Part shown: positions 1 to 12,500 of the stretch, piece by piece
How the letters are laid out: every line of letters starts with the position of its first letter
Position numbering within the stretch: the stretch's first letter is position 1
Assembly: GCA_027972325.1 (NCBI GenBank)
Contig: JAPMOS010000023.1
Location: 491,902 to 555,901, forward strand
Direction: 5' to 3'
Origin: Paratrimastix pyriformis
Lineage: Eukaryota; Preaxostyla; Paratrimastigidae
Length of the DNA stretch: 64,000 nt
Notes under the pieces: model-generated
What the model saw: the letters and a program-made list of their open reading frames with translations, nothing else
The model's database searches: none
Told to the model about the DNA's origin: nothing
Made by a program: the position numbers and the translations under genes

Positions 1-1092
1 AAAGTGGTCGCGCCAGGGCCGGGATGGGCAGCGGACAGGGCGGCAGAATGCCTGTGGGTGGCTGATGGGACCTTGTTGGCGACGAGGGCCCTCCTGCGGG
101 CGGCGTTCCGGGGCCTCACCCGGCAGACCCGCCGCACGGCGTACCCCCGCCAGAGCGCCTGGATACTGAGGCCGCGGCCCAAACGCCCCAATCGTCCACC
201 CCCACCGCCAGCCACCGCCCCCGGGCGATGATGACGAGGTGGCCGGGGAAGCTCCAAGCGGGCTGGCGGGCAGTGAGGCGGCTGGTCGGCGAACCTGCGC
301 GCTGCGGCCTGGCGAAGTTCCTGGGCGGCATCGCTGATTGGGCGCCGCTGGTACTGGTGCTGTCGGCAGAGGGGACACGCGGGCCCCGAGCCGCCCTCGC
401 CCGCGACGAGCTCCTCGGGGGTCGGCTCGCGCCCGCAGACGAACCGCTCGAAGCTCTCGATGCATGCCTGCACCACCGGGGCCAACCCGCCAGCCAAGGA
501 ATGCAAACCTGTGAGGCACCGCGCGGGGCCGGGTGCGGGGCCGGGTGCGGGGCCGGGTGCGGGGCCGGGTGCGGGGCCGGGTGCGGGGCCGGGTGCGGGG
601 CCGGGTGCGGGGCCGGGTGCGGGGCCTGGTGCGGGGCCGAGTGCGGACCCTGTGGAAGACGTGCGAGCAGGACAGCATCACCTGCTCGTCCCGGGCCCCG
701 AAGGGCTCCCTGCAGATGGGGCATGGGAACCGGCTGTCCTGCCGGGCCCGGGACCGCTGGTGCACCCTACCGCACGGAGGCACGTCAAGTCAAGAGGGGC
801 GGCGGGCGGGTGCGGGCGGGACGGACTCTTCCCACTGGGCGTCGGTCAGGTAGGCCGGCGGGGCCGGGATCAGACCCAACCGCTGGGCCAGAGTCATGGG
901 CGGGGCCGTGGTGGTGTGAATTAGTGGGGCGGGTGTGAGAATCGGTTTGGGCGAAGGGGCGCCGAGGAGACTCGGAGGGGAGAAGCTCCGCGATTCGGCC
1001 GCGAATTTGCGGATGAGATGATCCTGCATGGCGATGGCAACGAGAGCAGTGTTGGGTTTCTTGCCCGCTTGTGCCTTCGTTGGGGCCCGCAT
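1..1092 (-). CDS. RNF32: RNF32-like RING/IQ protein, cut by the window's left edge
   Basis: Probable E3 ubiquitin ligase of the RNF32 type, which has two RING domains flanking an IQ motif. The ATG at 1092 opens an exon with the family's N-terminal blocks (AIAMQDHLIRKF, then MTLAQRLGLIPAPPAY). A 60-bp intron (826-767, donor GTCCGT) joins WEE to VHQRSRARQDSRFPCPIC. The first RING follows: CPICREPF, LSCSHVFH, then after an intron ACIESFERF and CPLCRQHQYQ (about 735-330). That intron contains a 12-bp minisatellite. A further exon near 170-120 encodes an IQ motif (IQALWRGYAVRR). The second RING expected from the family lies beyond the left edge. The motif order makes the assignment strong; the last small exons are not resolved. 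Confidence 0.82.
533..645. repeat. 12-bp GC-rich minisatellite in RNF32-like intron
   Basis: About nine tandem copies of GGGGCCGGGTGC, the last ones diverged. It lies in the intron that splits the first RING domain. Confidence 0.9.
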
Positions 1093-1300
1093 CCTTCCCG
1101 CAAAGTCCAGAACCCCTTGGCTTCCTGTCAAGCGGGCAACCCCTGGGGTGTCACAGGACATGCCGCAGGCATCCCCTCTTCTTCCAGTTCTCATTCCTCC
1201 CATTTGCTCACCGGGGGGTAATCTAAGAGAGCCAGATTGGTTTTCGGAAGTAATATCGTTTTTTCTCAAGAAGATAGTCAGCTGGAATGTCGGGAAAAGG

Positions 1301-3680
1301 TCAACTTTCGCTCTCGAATGGCCATCGATGCAGTCTGATGATGTGACCCACAGCGACTGCCAGTAGCCCAGGGAGTGTCCGCACGGCCGCGAAGGTATTG
1401 CGGGATGGGGCCCCGTCGATGGGCCGCTCGGGCAGGGCCACCATCCGGATGGTCAGGGCGCGGGCCCCCGCCCCCGCTGGCACGGGCACCACCACCAGAG
1501 GCATCGTCACGTCCGCCGAGGCCGGGCCTCCTCGCTGCCGGCCGGCCAGGTGGCAGCCGCGGGGCTCGTCGAGGAAGCGCACCACGAAGCGCCAGTGGTG
1601 GGCCCGGCCCCGCATGCTGACCGCCAGGCACTCGTCCCCGCTTATGTGCAGCCCCACCAGCCAGTCCCCCGCGGCCCCGCCTGTGGGGAGCAGACCCACA
1701 AAGATCCGCTCTATCCCCCCCGCCGCATCGTCGGCAGAAAGAGGGGAGCAGGGGCGATCCGTGAAGGGAGCCCAGCCGCCCAAGGGGCAGAAAAGCGAAG
1801 GGCAGGAGCAGGAGTGCCTCGCCGCCAAGGGGCAGTCGGACCGGGGGGTTCGCCCGCCGCCCATGCGAGCAGGTTGTAGACCCGCGTGGGCCCGTCGGTG
1901 CAGGCCGCCAACAGCAGCGACGCCCCGGCCTCTCTCTCCGCGGCGGCCCCGTCCGGCTCCGAATGGCCGCTGGGGGGCCACCGGGCATCGGGGGCATCGG
2001 AGGCGTCGTCGAGGGCGATGGTCCGGCCGATGGCGGGCAGATCGAGCCCCCAGGTGGCCAGGGCGGCCAGGGTGCCCCCGTGCGGGAGCAGCGGTCCCAC
2101 GAAGGCCTCTGCGGCCCGGTCGAAGAGGCCCAGGGTGCCATCCTCGGTCCCCACCACCACGTGACGGCCCAGCCAGAGCAGCCCCTGGGCCGGGTGGGTG
2201 GGCCCCAGCACATGAGCTCCGACCGGACGGGGCCGGGGCTCCCCCATGGCGCTGAGCAGGTCCCACAGGACCAGCTCACCCCCCCGGGTGGCCACCAGCA
2301 ATGCGGGCCGCCCCGCCCGCCCCCTGTCCGGGCCGGCCTGGCGCTGGTGATCGGTGGTCCCCGGTTGCGGGCCAGGCGGCAGGCCGGACCACCCGGCCGG
2401 GGCCAGGGACGCGCACAGGACCGCAGTTCGATGGGCCAGCGTCCCCACTAACTGCACTGGCGTCGCCCCCTCGGGGGCCTCGGGGGCGGGGGCGGGGGCG
2501 CCCGCTGGCTGCCGATCGGGGATGGCCCAGAGCTGGATCGAGCTGCACGACGTGCGCCCCATCGCCAGTAACCCGGCCACCGCGACTCCGCACCGTGCAT
2601 CCAGGGCCGCGAAGAGGGCCGCTCGGGGGCCCGCGGCGCCGCCCGTAGGGTCTTGTTGGTCGGTCAACCGAGGCCCCCGGCCCAGCAGCAGGGTCACTGC
2701 GTACTGCGCAGGGCCGCCCCGGAGAGGCGATCAGGCTGGGGAACATCGGTCGGCCACGAGCAGCAGCCTTCCCTCCTCCCCCAACTCTCGAAGCCGGCTC
2801 CCCGCCCTCCCAAGTCACAATGGGCGGACCTGGGCGGGATGCCTCCTCCATGCGGCGACCTCCATCAACCCCGGGCCCCCCAGATCCCCGCCTGGCGACA
2901 GCTGAGGCGGCCCATCGGGCCAGGAGACTCGGAGCAGTTGCATCGAGCCGTCGTCGCGCCCTGGCGGGGCGATGAGGGCGGGCGATGAGGGCGGGCGATG
3001 GAGCCGCCACACCGGGCCGCCCCAGGGGACGGACCGATGAGGAGATGGCCGCTGGCGGGGTCGGCCTCGACGGCCGCGATCCCGGCAGTGGCGAGCCCAC
3101 AGCGCAACGGGCACTCGGCCGAACCCGCACCCGCACCCGCACCCGCACCCGCACTCACACTCGCACCCGCACTCGCACTCGCACCCACACCCGCACTCGC
3201 CTCCGGAGATGGCAGCCAGAGGGGCGAGGGGAGGCCCGGGGCGCAGAGCCACCGGCTCTTGAGCTCTTCCGCCCGCCGTAATTCGAAAAAACGTCCCATG
3301 TAACTGCGTTGTAGCAGATCGGCCCGGTAGCGGTGTGGCCAGGCAGATCGTACGAGGCACCGCCAGAGGGGATGCCCCTGGATGCATCTCCTGGGTGGGG
3401 CGGGCATACGGAGGGAGGGCTTCTGGGAGGAAGGACAGACCTCCATTGCCCGCATACGCCAGAGAGCCGCACCAGATCGGCAGGCTCGAGGTGAGAAAAA
3501 ACAGTTTCCCACAGATCATCTTCGAGGGGGCAGGCGCCTCTGACAGATGATGAGCAGGAGACAGTCAAGGTCGCGCAGACGTGAAGGTAAAAGGTGTGGT
3601 ATTCTTGAAGGGGGAGAAAAATCGAAGTGTTGTTTGAATCGAAGGACGACACCGACCATCTCCGCGAGAACAAGCTGCAT
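1301..3680 (-). CDS. F-box / WD40-repeat protein
   Basis: Likely substrate receptor of an SCF ubiquitin ligase. The F-box is at about 3525-3440 (PLEDDLWETVFSHLEPADLVRLSGVCGQWRS). It continues after an intron (donor GTCCTT) with GHPLWRCLVRSAWPHRY and RSYMGRFFELRRAEEL, which is the usual end of an F-box. WD-type blades follow at about 2650-1870, for example LLVATRGGELVLWDLL, VVVGTEDGTLGLFDRA and LLLAACTDGPTRVYNLLAW. The last exon (after donor GTCCGA, phase 1) runs ERIFVGLLPTGG to the stop at 1301. The ATG at 3680 is the best candidate start, but the first splice is not certain. A hexamer tract sits in an intron at 3124-3200. The gene lies in tandem with the RNF32-like gene, 208 bp upstream of it, and is divergent from the HAD gene. 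No specific orthologue is recognised. Confidence 0.7.
3124..3200. repeat. GCACCC/GCACTC hexamer array
   Basis: About 13 tandem hexamers, probably intronic in the F-box/WD40 gene. Confidence 0.85.
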
Positions 3681-3883
3681 ATCTTTCTTCAGCTCGGTGA
3701 TGTCAAGTCCTGAGGAAGCGTACCTCCTATAACGCCAATGTAAGAGTCGAATTGTCCCTCGCTTCAGGACCTGATAATTCTGCGAAGCGAGACCACGAAC
3801 GATTCGGCCAATTTGAAAGAGTTTTGAAACGAACGGAGTCGAGCAACGCGAGTCTTCTTGAGACCGAGCTGCCCAAGTTGAAA

Positions 3884-4747
3884 ATGCCAGCAACCGAGGC
3901 TCCTCCGGCCGCCGATCCGATTCTGACGTACGTTCCTGGGGCAGGTCTTTTGGCAATTTTCAGTTGGTTCGACCGTCGCGATTTTCAACCATAGATAAAT
4001 CTTTCAAAGTGTGTCAACACCCAGAACTCTTGACTCCTGTGAATTCGCCATGCCTTTTGCTCGATATTGATGGGACTTGCTTGAGAATGTTGCCAGGATT
4101 TTCAGCTGGTTATGATCGCATGATTCCCTCGTTGCCGCCATTGGAAGACCTCCGGCCTCTGGATGTCCGTAGCCTCCTCTCGTTTAATTCACTCTATTGG
4201 CTTCAATAGATTTACCAGCTCGCGAAATCAAACATTATTATCTCCGCCGATTTATTGCAGCTGAAATATTTGGGGCTTCCTGTTCTTGTTTGCACACAAA
4301 ACACCGGCCCTGTGGCAATCGCCTTTGCCGAGTATCTTTTGCGGGAAGGTGTTCCTGTCCGGTGTCTCGTTGTTTGGCCTCACTCCACCCAGAAGCGGCT
4401 GGTTGACCTGCCGCTTCCGCCTGCTGAGGACCGGGAGAGCATCTTCATCGTTGATGACATGCCCGCGTGTTGGGCGTTGGAGGACGAAGATCCCACCGGT
4501 CTCGGGTTCTACCTGCCGGCGCACATGTTGGTCCCGACCAACGGGCTGGGCCGCTGCTTCCAGCAGGGTTTGTCGTCCCGCTTGTTTTGCTGGTTTTTGA
4601 GGGCCTCATCTTCTTCTCTTTTCGGGTCATCTTGTGCACGGCGCGTCCCTTGGCGGGATGGGCGTAGTGAATGCCATCTTGGGGCGGAAGGAGACCCCGC
4701 CCCGGTGCGGGTCGAGCAGCTCCCTGATGAGCATCTCCTCCGCCTAG
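3884..4747 (+). CDS. HAD-superfamily (FCP1/NIF-like) phosphatase domain protein
   Basis: Four exons resolve with consistent phase: 3884-3944, 3995-4164, 4210-4567 and 4602-4747, giving 244 aa. The introns are only 50, 45 and 34 bp, with donors GTCTTT, GTCCGT and GTTTGT. CLLLDIDGTCL (about residue 38) is the HAD motif I (DxDGT). LGLPVLVCTQNT and FIVDDMPACW fit the central and motif IV regions, as in NIF/FCP1-type phosphatases that act on phosphoserine. No membrane segment or targeting signal is seen. The start at 3884 is the first ATG in frame; an in-frame upstream stretch lacks one. The substrate is unknown. The gene is head to head with the F-box/WD40 gene (204 bp between starts). Confidence 0.68.
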
Positions 4748-5734
4748 GCGCCTCGGGCCCCGGGCTCCTTTCGGCACCGTCGGTTGTTGGTTGCACCTGC
4801 CCGCATCCACTTGGCGTCCATTCAGTGGGCGCTGCCCATGCGTCCGGTCCCACTCCATGCGCCCGGTCCCACTCCATGCGGCCGGTCCCACTCCATGCGG
4901 CCGGTCCCACTCCACACCAGAGGACCCAGAGGAACCCAGAGGTGGGCCTGTGATCTGCGTCTCCGAGACATCCCAACGCTTCTGGCCTTCTTTTGGCCCC
5001 CGTGTTCGCCGTGCAGGTTGGGGACCTCTAGTGGCGGGTGAGCCCGTCCGCGTTTCTTCTGGGCTCCCATCTCATCTGGGCTCCCATCTGGGGACACTGT
5101 TCCCCTCCCTTGTTGGCCATCGCGTCTTCCTTCGCTCTCCATTCAGCCACCCACTCCCTCGTTGTATCTGATTGCTCTTCTCCCGTGGGAGTGAGACCCT
5201 TCCTCCCTGTTTTTCTCCTGTTCGTTTACAAATTTATTTCCGCCGTCGTCTCGGTGCCCCCGCGCTTGTTGCATGGCTGCGCACGTCGTGTCTCGGTCCC
5301 TGCCTGCCTGTCCCACTCTGCCTGCCTGCAGGCCTCGTCTTTCGGCGGGGTCCTGTCGTGTCGCGGGTGGCCGTTGTTGTGCCGTGCCGGTCACGGTCGC
5401 ATTTTTATCGGCCTGACTGTGCCTTGCCCCCGCCCTTTCTCCGTCTCTCTTTCTCTCCTTCTTGGGTCGTCGTTTTCCCTTTGTGTGTCCCTTTCGCCCA
5501 TTTCCGTCGTGGTCCTCGCTCGTCTCGTCTTCCCGCCGTCGGCTGATCCCTGTCGATCCGTCTCTGCCGTGCTGTGCCCCTCTCTCTGTCCGTCTGTGGT
5601 GTCTCTCTCTCGCCGACTGCGGAGCTTTTGGTTTGTTGGGTCTGTTGTCCCCCCTCCTTCCCTCCCTTCCCTCCCCTCCCTCACTCCCTCCTCCATCCCT
5701 CCCTCCATCCTCCCTCCCTCTTGCCGTTTCCATT
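4748..5734. other. Pyrimidine-rich spacer with a short tandem repeat
   Basis: Convergent spacer between the HAD gene and the MDC1-like gene. At about 4846-4915 there are roughly five copies of a 15-bp unit (CCGGTCCCACTCCATG-like). The rest, especially 5090-5735, is T/C-rich low complexity ending in CCCTCC runs. No convincing gene is seen; the open frame across it has only low-complexity composition. Confidence 0.6.
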
Positions 5735-6473
5735 TTATTGGTCTTCGTTCGCGCTGTCTTCGTTGTCGCTCCTCTGTTGGTGTACCATACCGCATACCGC
5801 CCGCCCGTCTGTTCGGCCCTTGGGCCGTCCGTCGTCGCTCCAATAACAGGCGCCTCCTCTCTCGGCTCGGGCCGCGCCAGGCAAGGGCGGGGGGAGTCCG
5901 ATCGGGCCTGGGAGGGAGCGTGAGGGTGCTGCCTCCCTCGGGGGCCCGCTCACTGGGCGAGGGACGGGAAGAAGGTGCCCGCGGATGGTTGTGTGCCGGT
6001 GCACCCGTGCGGCGTGGGCGGCTTCTTCGGCCGGACCGATCGGTGATGTGATGGCGATCGGTGATGTGATGGGTCGGGTCGCGAGGCTGTCTCGAGCCCG
6101 TGCCAAACCGAAGGAGGTGAGGTCTGAGCGGGGCGCCTCACCTGGGATGATGTGTGGGTGCGTGTGGGTGTGTGTTAGTATGTGGGTGTGTGTGGGCTGG
6201 CGAGGGCCAGGCCGAGAGGCCGGCACTCTTTCGGCTGGGGACGGGGGGGCCTGCGGCACCGACCGGGAGTGGCGAGGGCGGCCCCGCCTGGGCCTTGGCG
6301 GCGATCGGTTGGCGGCTGCCCCCGCCCTTCCGCGGCCACGGCCCCCACGCGCAGCCCCACGGCCACCGCCACGGCCACCACGCGCCCGGCCCCGGCCCCG
6401 CGTGCTCCTCAGGGTGGGGCCGCCCGCAGCCCCCGTGTCGGCATCGTCATCTCCATCGCCCTTGTCCTCGTCC

Positions 6474-6512
<39 letters not shown>

Positions 6513-9500
6513 TCCTCCTCATCGTTGTCGGCATGATCATCATCGTCCTCGTCCTCGTCCTCGCCTTCCTCGTCTTCAGCATCATCCTCGCTGCTGCTGG
6601 TGGTGGTGGGGCTGCTGGGGCTTGCCGAGCCGCGGGCCCGTTTGGGGTTGGGGCGACCCTCCTCCGCACGGGCGGCCCGTGGGCCCAGCGCCCGAGGACC
6701 CGCGGCTCTTCGGGGGCCACCCGAGGCGGCCGTGACGTGGGAGGCCAGGGCGGGCGGCGTGGCGTCATCGGACGGGGCCGTGGCCGTGGCCGTGGCCGCG
6801 GGGCCGAGACTGCTCTGCTCGCCCGGGCCCGGGTCACCGCCGTCGGTGCGGCTGAAGAGGACGTGGCGGCCCCAGTCGAGGCGCTGCTCGAAGGCGGCCG
6901 CGAAGAGCTGCCCACCAGAGGGACCCACCCCGGGAGGCAGGTGGGGTGATGAGGATGAGGGCCATGGGCATCCATCCGAAGGCAGTGGCAGCGCATCGAC
7001 TCGCCAGGTGGGGCAGGTGGGGGGTCGGTGATGTCTGGGGGGGGTCGGTGATGTCATGTCTGGGTCTGTCTGTGCCGGCCCGAGGGCAGGCGGGGGGCGC
7101 GGACCCACTCGTTGGAGTAGATGCGGCCCACGAGGCCCTGGGCCAGGATGCGCCTGCAGAGGGCCCCGTCCTCGGGGCACCCGATGACCACCAGCCCCCC
7201 CGCCCCCCGGCCCCGCGGGTCCGCCATCCACCACCGACGGTCGGGCCGGGCCGGCCGGGGCGGGCAGGGGCCGGTTGGGCGGCTTGGCCAGGACGGTGCC
7301 GCCCGCGCAGGCGACGATGACGGAGAGCTTCCAGGGCCGGGGCGGCACGGCGGGGGTCAGGTAGACCGAGTAGCCCCCCAGCAGGGGCCCCAGCCGGGCC
7401 CGGCGCAGGGACCGGGCCAGAACAAAGCCGTGCTGCCGCTCCCCGGTGGGGTCCCTCAGCCCGTGGGCACGCTCGGCCTCCCGGGCCCCCGCTGCGCCCC
7501 CAGACACCCCCAGACACCCCCAGACACCCCCAGACACCCCCAGACACCCCCAGACACCCCCAGACACCCCCAGACACCCCCAGACACCCCCAGACACCCC
7601 CAGACACCCCCAGACACCCCCAGACACCCCCAGACACCCCCAGACACCCCCAGACACCCCCAGACACCCCCAGACACCCCCAGGCCCCCAAGCAGAGCCA
7701 ACATGAGCGCAGGCGGCGGCAGCAGGTGCCGATCGGAGGCGGCGGAGGTGCGAGGGGCAGGGCGGTGGCGGGTGGGGCCGTGGGGGTGCCGGCCGTGGGG
7801 CCGTGGGGATGCCATGGGGCCGTGGGGCCGTGGGGATGCCATGGGGCCGTGGGGATGCCGTGGGGCCGTGGGGATGCCATGGGGCCGTGGGGATGCCGGC
7901 CGTGGGGCCGTGGGGATGCCGTGGGGCCGTGGGGATGCCATGGGGCCGTGGGGCCGGGGGCAGACCGGTGGGGGGCTGCCTCTGGTGGGCCCGGGGCCTG
8001 AGGGTGGCCGCCCAGCGCTCGTGGAGGACGGGGCAGCCGCGGCAGAGGGCCGCCAGGAAGTTGATCGTCCGCCGGACCTTGTCCGTCACCAGGTGGGTGC
8101 ACAGGCCGGGGTGCTTCACCAGCAGCGCCACCGCCGGGCCCCGGGGCCGCTCCAGCCAGCCCGGCTGGGGGATGCCCGTGTACAGCAGGGCAGGCCGCTC
8201 GGGGCGGGCCTCGTGGGGCGTCTCGGCGGGCGCTGAGGGGCGGGGGTGAGGAGGGCGTGGGCGTGGGCGTGGGCGTGGGCGTGGGCATCGGCCGAGGACT
8301 GAGGCCGTGTGCCGGTGGGCCAGGGGATGACGGCCAGGGCGGCCAAGGATGGCCCGGGCGGGGCAAGGCAAGGCAGGGCGGAGCAGGGGACCGTTGGGGA
8401 GCTCGTCGTCCTTCGGGGGCGGCGGGGCCCCGGCGGCCCGTGCGGCGGCCTGGCGGCGCTCCTCCTCGCGGACCAGCGGCCCGAGATCCCACAAAAACCG
8501 CAGGGGCGGCAGCTCGGCCTCGCCGCCCTCGCCCTCGTCCTCGCCCTCGCCCTCCCCCTCGCCCTCCTCCCCTTTGGCCTCGGCCTCTGCGGCATGGGCG
8601 GTGGGCTCTTCGTCGGCCTCCCGGTGTGCCTCATCCTCATCCTCATCCTCATCCTCCTCATCCTCATCCTCATCCTCATCCTCATCCTCCTCATCCTCAT
8701 GGGCCGCCTCCGCCGCCCCCGCAGCCGCACCGTCATGCGACCCCTCCCCAGCTGGATGCAGCGGCTGGTCCTCGGGGCCCTCGGGCCCGCTCGGGCTGCC
8801 CGCCTGGGTGGACGCGTCCGAGTCCACGGCCGCCTCGGGGGGCGCCTCCTCATGGGCGGCGGGTGGGGTCTCGTGTGCAGGGGGTGGCGCCTCGGCGTCT
8901 TGGGCTCCCTCGGCCCGAGGGTGCTTGCGTCCACGTCCCAGGGCCCGCGGGCGGGAGGTGCCGCTGGGGGCGGCGGTGCTGCCCGGGGGTGGGGCACCTG
9001 CTGGCGGAGGGCCCTCGGCGGGCGGCGGCACCGAGGCCGATGGGCGGTCCTCGAGCCGAACCACCCGGGCCTCGGCCTCCGCGTCCAGCTGGGCCTCAGC
9101 CACGGGGGCATCCTCCTCCGGCTCGGCCTGGGCCTCCTCCTCGGCCGCCACTCGCCCCCGGCCCCGCCCTCGGCCCCGGCCCCGGCCCCGCCGTGATGCC
9201 GCACGGGCCAGCGACGGACCCTCGGCTGCACAGCCACCGCCGCCACGGCCAAGGAGGCGAGGAGGAAAGGAGGGGGAATGAGGGGAAGGGCCATCCGAGG
9301 GGGCCGGGGCCGGATGGGCACACACAGACGGGGCGCATTCGAGGCGGGCGACGAGTGGCGGCCGCGCTTCCTGGGCCCACCGCGGGCCGCCCCCGGCTCG
9401 GGCTTCTCCACGGGACCCCCGTCCAGGCCCGCAGGCACCGCGTGGGGTGCAGGCTTGGCCTCCTCACCCACGGCCCCCTCACCCTCCGCTGGCTGTGGCG

Positions 9501-12500
9501 CGGGGGGACGGGTTGGGGAGGGCGGGGCAGGGCGGGCCGGAGGGCCGGCTATGAGGGCGGGGGCCTCGGAGGGCCGGCCGGCGGACGCGGTGCTGGAGTC
9601 CCCGGACCCGGGCGCATGGGCCACGGACCCGGGCCCATCATGGGCCAAGCCCTCGGGGGGCCGGTCCCGGTCGGGCTCGGGGGCCAGCGGCTCGTCGAGT
9701 AGGGTCGCCTGGATCTCGGGGCCCGGGTGTCCCTCCTCGACGGGCTCGGGTGCCAGCGGCTCGTCGAGTAGGGTCGCCTGGACATCATCGGGGCCCGGGT
9801 GTCCCTCCTCGACGGGCTCGGGGGCCAGGGGCTCGTCAAGCAGGGTCGCCTGGACCTCGGGGCCCGGGGCATCCCCCACCTTGGCGGCGGTCACGCCCTG
9901 GCTGCTGCTGTATGGAAGCGGCTCGTCGAGCAGGGTCGCCTGCACGTCCTCGGGACTCGGATGGCCCGCTTCCTCCTCATGCTCCCGAGCGGGGGCCAGG
10001 GGCTCGTCGAGCAGGGTCGCCTGCACATCCTCGGGGCCCGGGGCATCCCCCACCTTGGCGGCGGTCACGCCCTGGCTGCTGCTGTATGGGAGTGGCTCGT
10101 CGAGCAGGGTCGCCTGCACGTCCGCATCCTCGGGGCCCGGGGCTTGTGGGGTGGCGAGGGGCTCGTCGATGAGGGTGGCCTGCAGCTCGGGGCCCTCGCC
10201 CGCGCCCTCGCCCGCGCCCTCGCCCTCGAGGGGGATCAGCCAGCCCTGGGGCCCGTCGGGGATGGTCGCCTCGGCGCAGGGCGGCCCCGGGGCAGCGCCG
10301 GGGCCCGAGGATGGCGGCCCGTCGGGGGCACCCGCTGGATGGTCGTCGGGCACCGTCGCCGCCCTCTCGGCCCCGCCCCGATGAGGAGCAGCAGCCAGCG
10401 GCTCGTCGAGTAGGGTCGCCTCGACGTCCAGCAGGGGTGGCGGGTGTGCCGCCTCGGCCCCGCCCCCATCGGCGGGCTCGGGGGCCAGGGGCTCGTCGAG
10501 CAGGGTCGCCTGGACATCCTCGGGGCCCGGGGCATCCCCCACCTTGGCTGTCACGCCCTGGCTGCTGCTGTATGGGAGTGGCTCGTCGAGCAGGGTCGCC
10601 TGCACGTCCAGGGGCGGCTGGGCCGCCTCAGCCCCCCCATCGGCAGGCGCGGCCTGGGGCTCGTCGAGCATGGTCGCTTGCACATCCTCGGGGCCCGGGC
10701 GGCCATCCTCGCCATTCTCCCGGTCGGCGGGCGCGGGGGGCAGCGGCTCATCGAGGAGGGTCGCCTGCACATCCGCGGGGCCCGGGGGGCCCTTCTCGGC
10801 GGACACGGCAAGGGGTTCATCGAGCATGGTCGCCTGGACCTCCTCGGCCGGGGCATCCGCGGCATGGGCGGCCGCGCCCTCGCTGCTGCTGCAGGGGAGC
10901 GGCTCGTCGAGCAGGGTCGCCTGCACGTCCACCTCCTCGGGGCCCGGGGCTCCGGTTACCCTGGGGGCTGCTTGGCCGCCGTCATCGAGCAGGGTCGCCT
11001 GCACGTCCACCTCGGTGGGGCCAGGCCGGGGGGCGCTCGGGCAGCGCGGCTCGTCGAGCAGGGTCGCCAGGACGCCTTCCGCATCGGGGCAGCTGGCGGC
11101 AGGGGGGCCCGTGGGCTGCAGGGGGCGGGGGCGGGGCTCATCGAGGATGGTCGGCTGCCCGTGCGCATCCTCGGTCTCGGTCTCGGTCTGGGCGGCCGGG
11201 GCGGCCGTGGGCAGCGGCTCGTCGAGCAGTGTCGCCGGGGCAACGGCAACGTCCACAGCCACGCCCACGGCCGCATGGGGCGGGCCGGGCGCCGCCTCCC
11301 GTCGGCCATCGGGGGCCTCCTCGTCTGGCAGGGTCGCCGCCAGGGCCTGCGGGCACCCCAATGGCCACGGCTGTGGAGGCATGTGGGGCTGGGTGGGCGT
11401 CGCCGCGTCCCCGCCCCCGTCCAGGGCCGTGGCCGGGGCTGTGGCCGGGGGGGCCGGGGCAGCCAGCTCGTAGGGAGGGACGGGGGCGGGGGCGGGGGTC
11501 GCCTCGAGGAGCTCCTCCAGCAGGATGGTGGCCTCGTCGCCTGGGGCCGGGCCCCGGCCATCCTCGGTTCCCACACCCGCGGGGCTGCCAGGCAGCGCCT
11601 GCCCACGGCCTTCGCGGTCCTCGGCCAGGGGGAAGGGGACCGGGGGGCTTGGGCTTGGGCTTGGGCTTGGGCTTGGGCTTGGGGTTGGGCTGGCCGGCAG
11701 GGTGGGAGGGCAGCCGGGGGACCCGCCGGGCGCCAGGGCCGTGAAGGAGGCCGCCGAGCCGGGGCCGGGGCCGGGAAGCTGCTCGGGACTCGCGGCTTGC
11801 GGGGGCCGGTCAGGGCCGGGTTCCTCGGGGGCATCCTCGTCGGGCTCGGTGTCGCCGCTCGAATCATCGCTGTCCGTGTCGCCCTCCGCCCCGTCCTCCC
11901 CGCTCCTTGGCGGGCCGCCCGGCTGGCCGTCGGTCGGCCGGTCCGTCAGTCGCCGCCGCAGCTGCCGCGGCTGCGGGCCGTCCGTGGGGGCGCCGCCCCA
12001 GGGGCCCGTCCCTCCTCCTCCTCGGGGCCGGGACCGTGGCGAGGGCCCCCGCCCACGTGGGGGCGTCCGGGTGCAGTCGTCGGCCGGGGCCCCTGCCGGG
12101 GGTGGCGATGTGGGCGAGGCGGGCGACGAGGGCGAGAGGGGCCCGTGGTGGGCGGGCCGGTGGTGGGGCGGGGGCATCAGGTCCATGCTCCGGAGCCGGG
12201 TCAGCGAGCCGCCCCAGCCGGGGCCAGGGCCGGGGGCCGGGGCCGGGGCCGGGGGCTCCCCCGAGGGGCCGGGGCTGGGCAGGTCGGGCTGGGTGGGCGC
12301 CCAGTGGGGGCTCGGGCCCGGGGCGGCATCGGCACGCCCATGTTCGGGCGAGTCCGGGACGGTGGGCGCGACATCCGCGGGCCCTGCGAGTACGGGGGCC
12401 GCCTCGCCACCCGCGGCCGCCGGGGGGGCCGTCGAGGCCGCTACGGCCGCCAGGGTCGGGCGGGGGACGCCGGCAGGGTCGATGGGGGGCAGCGGGTTGG

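Noticed and set aside
5038-6051. Hydrophobic-looking open frame on the plus strand
   Set aside because: Made of T/C-rich low complexity that reads as Ser/Leu/Pro/Val. No family motif, no codon structure, and it overlaps the end of the MDC1-like gene.
7494-7960. Regular direct repeats that could suggest a CRISPR array
   Set aside because: Units are contiguous 10- and 9-19-bp tandem copies without unique spacers, in an intron of a eukaryotic gene.
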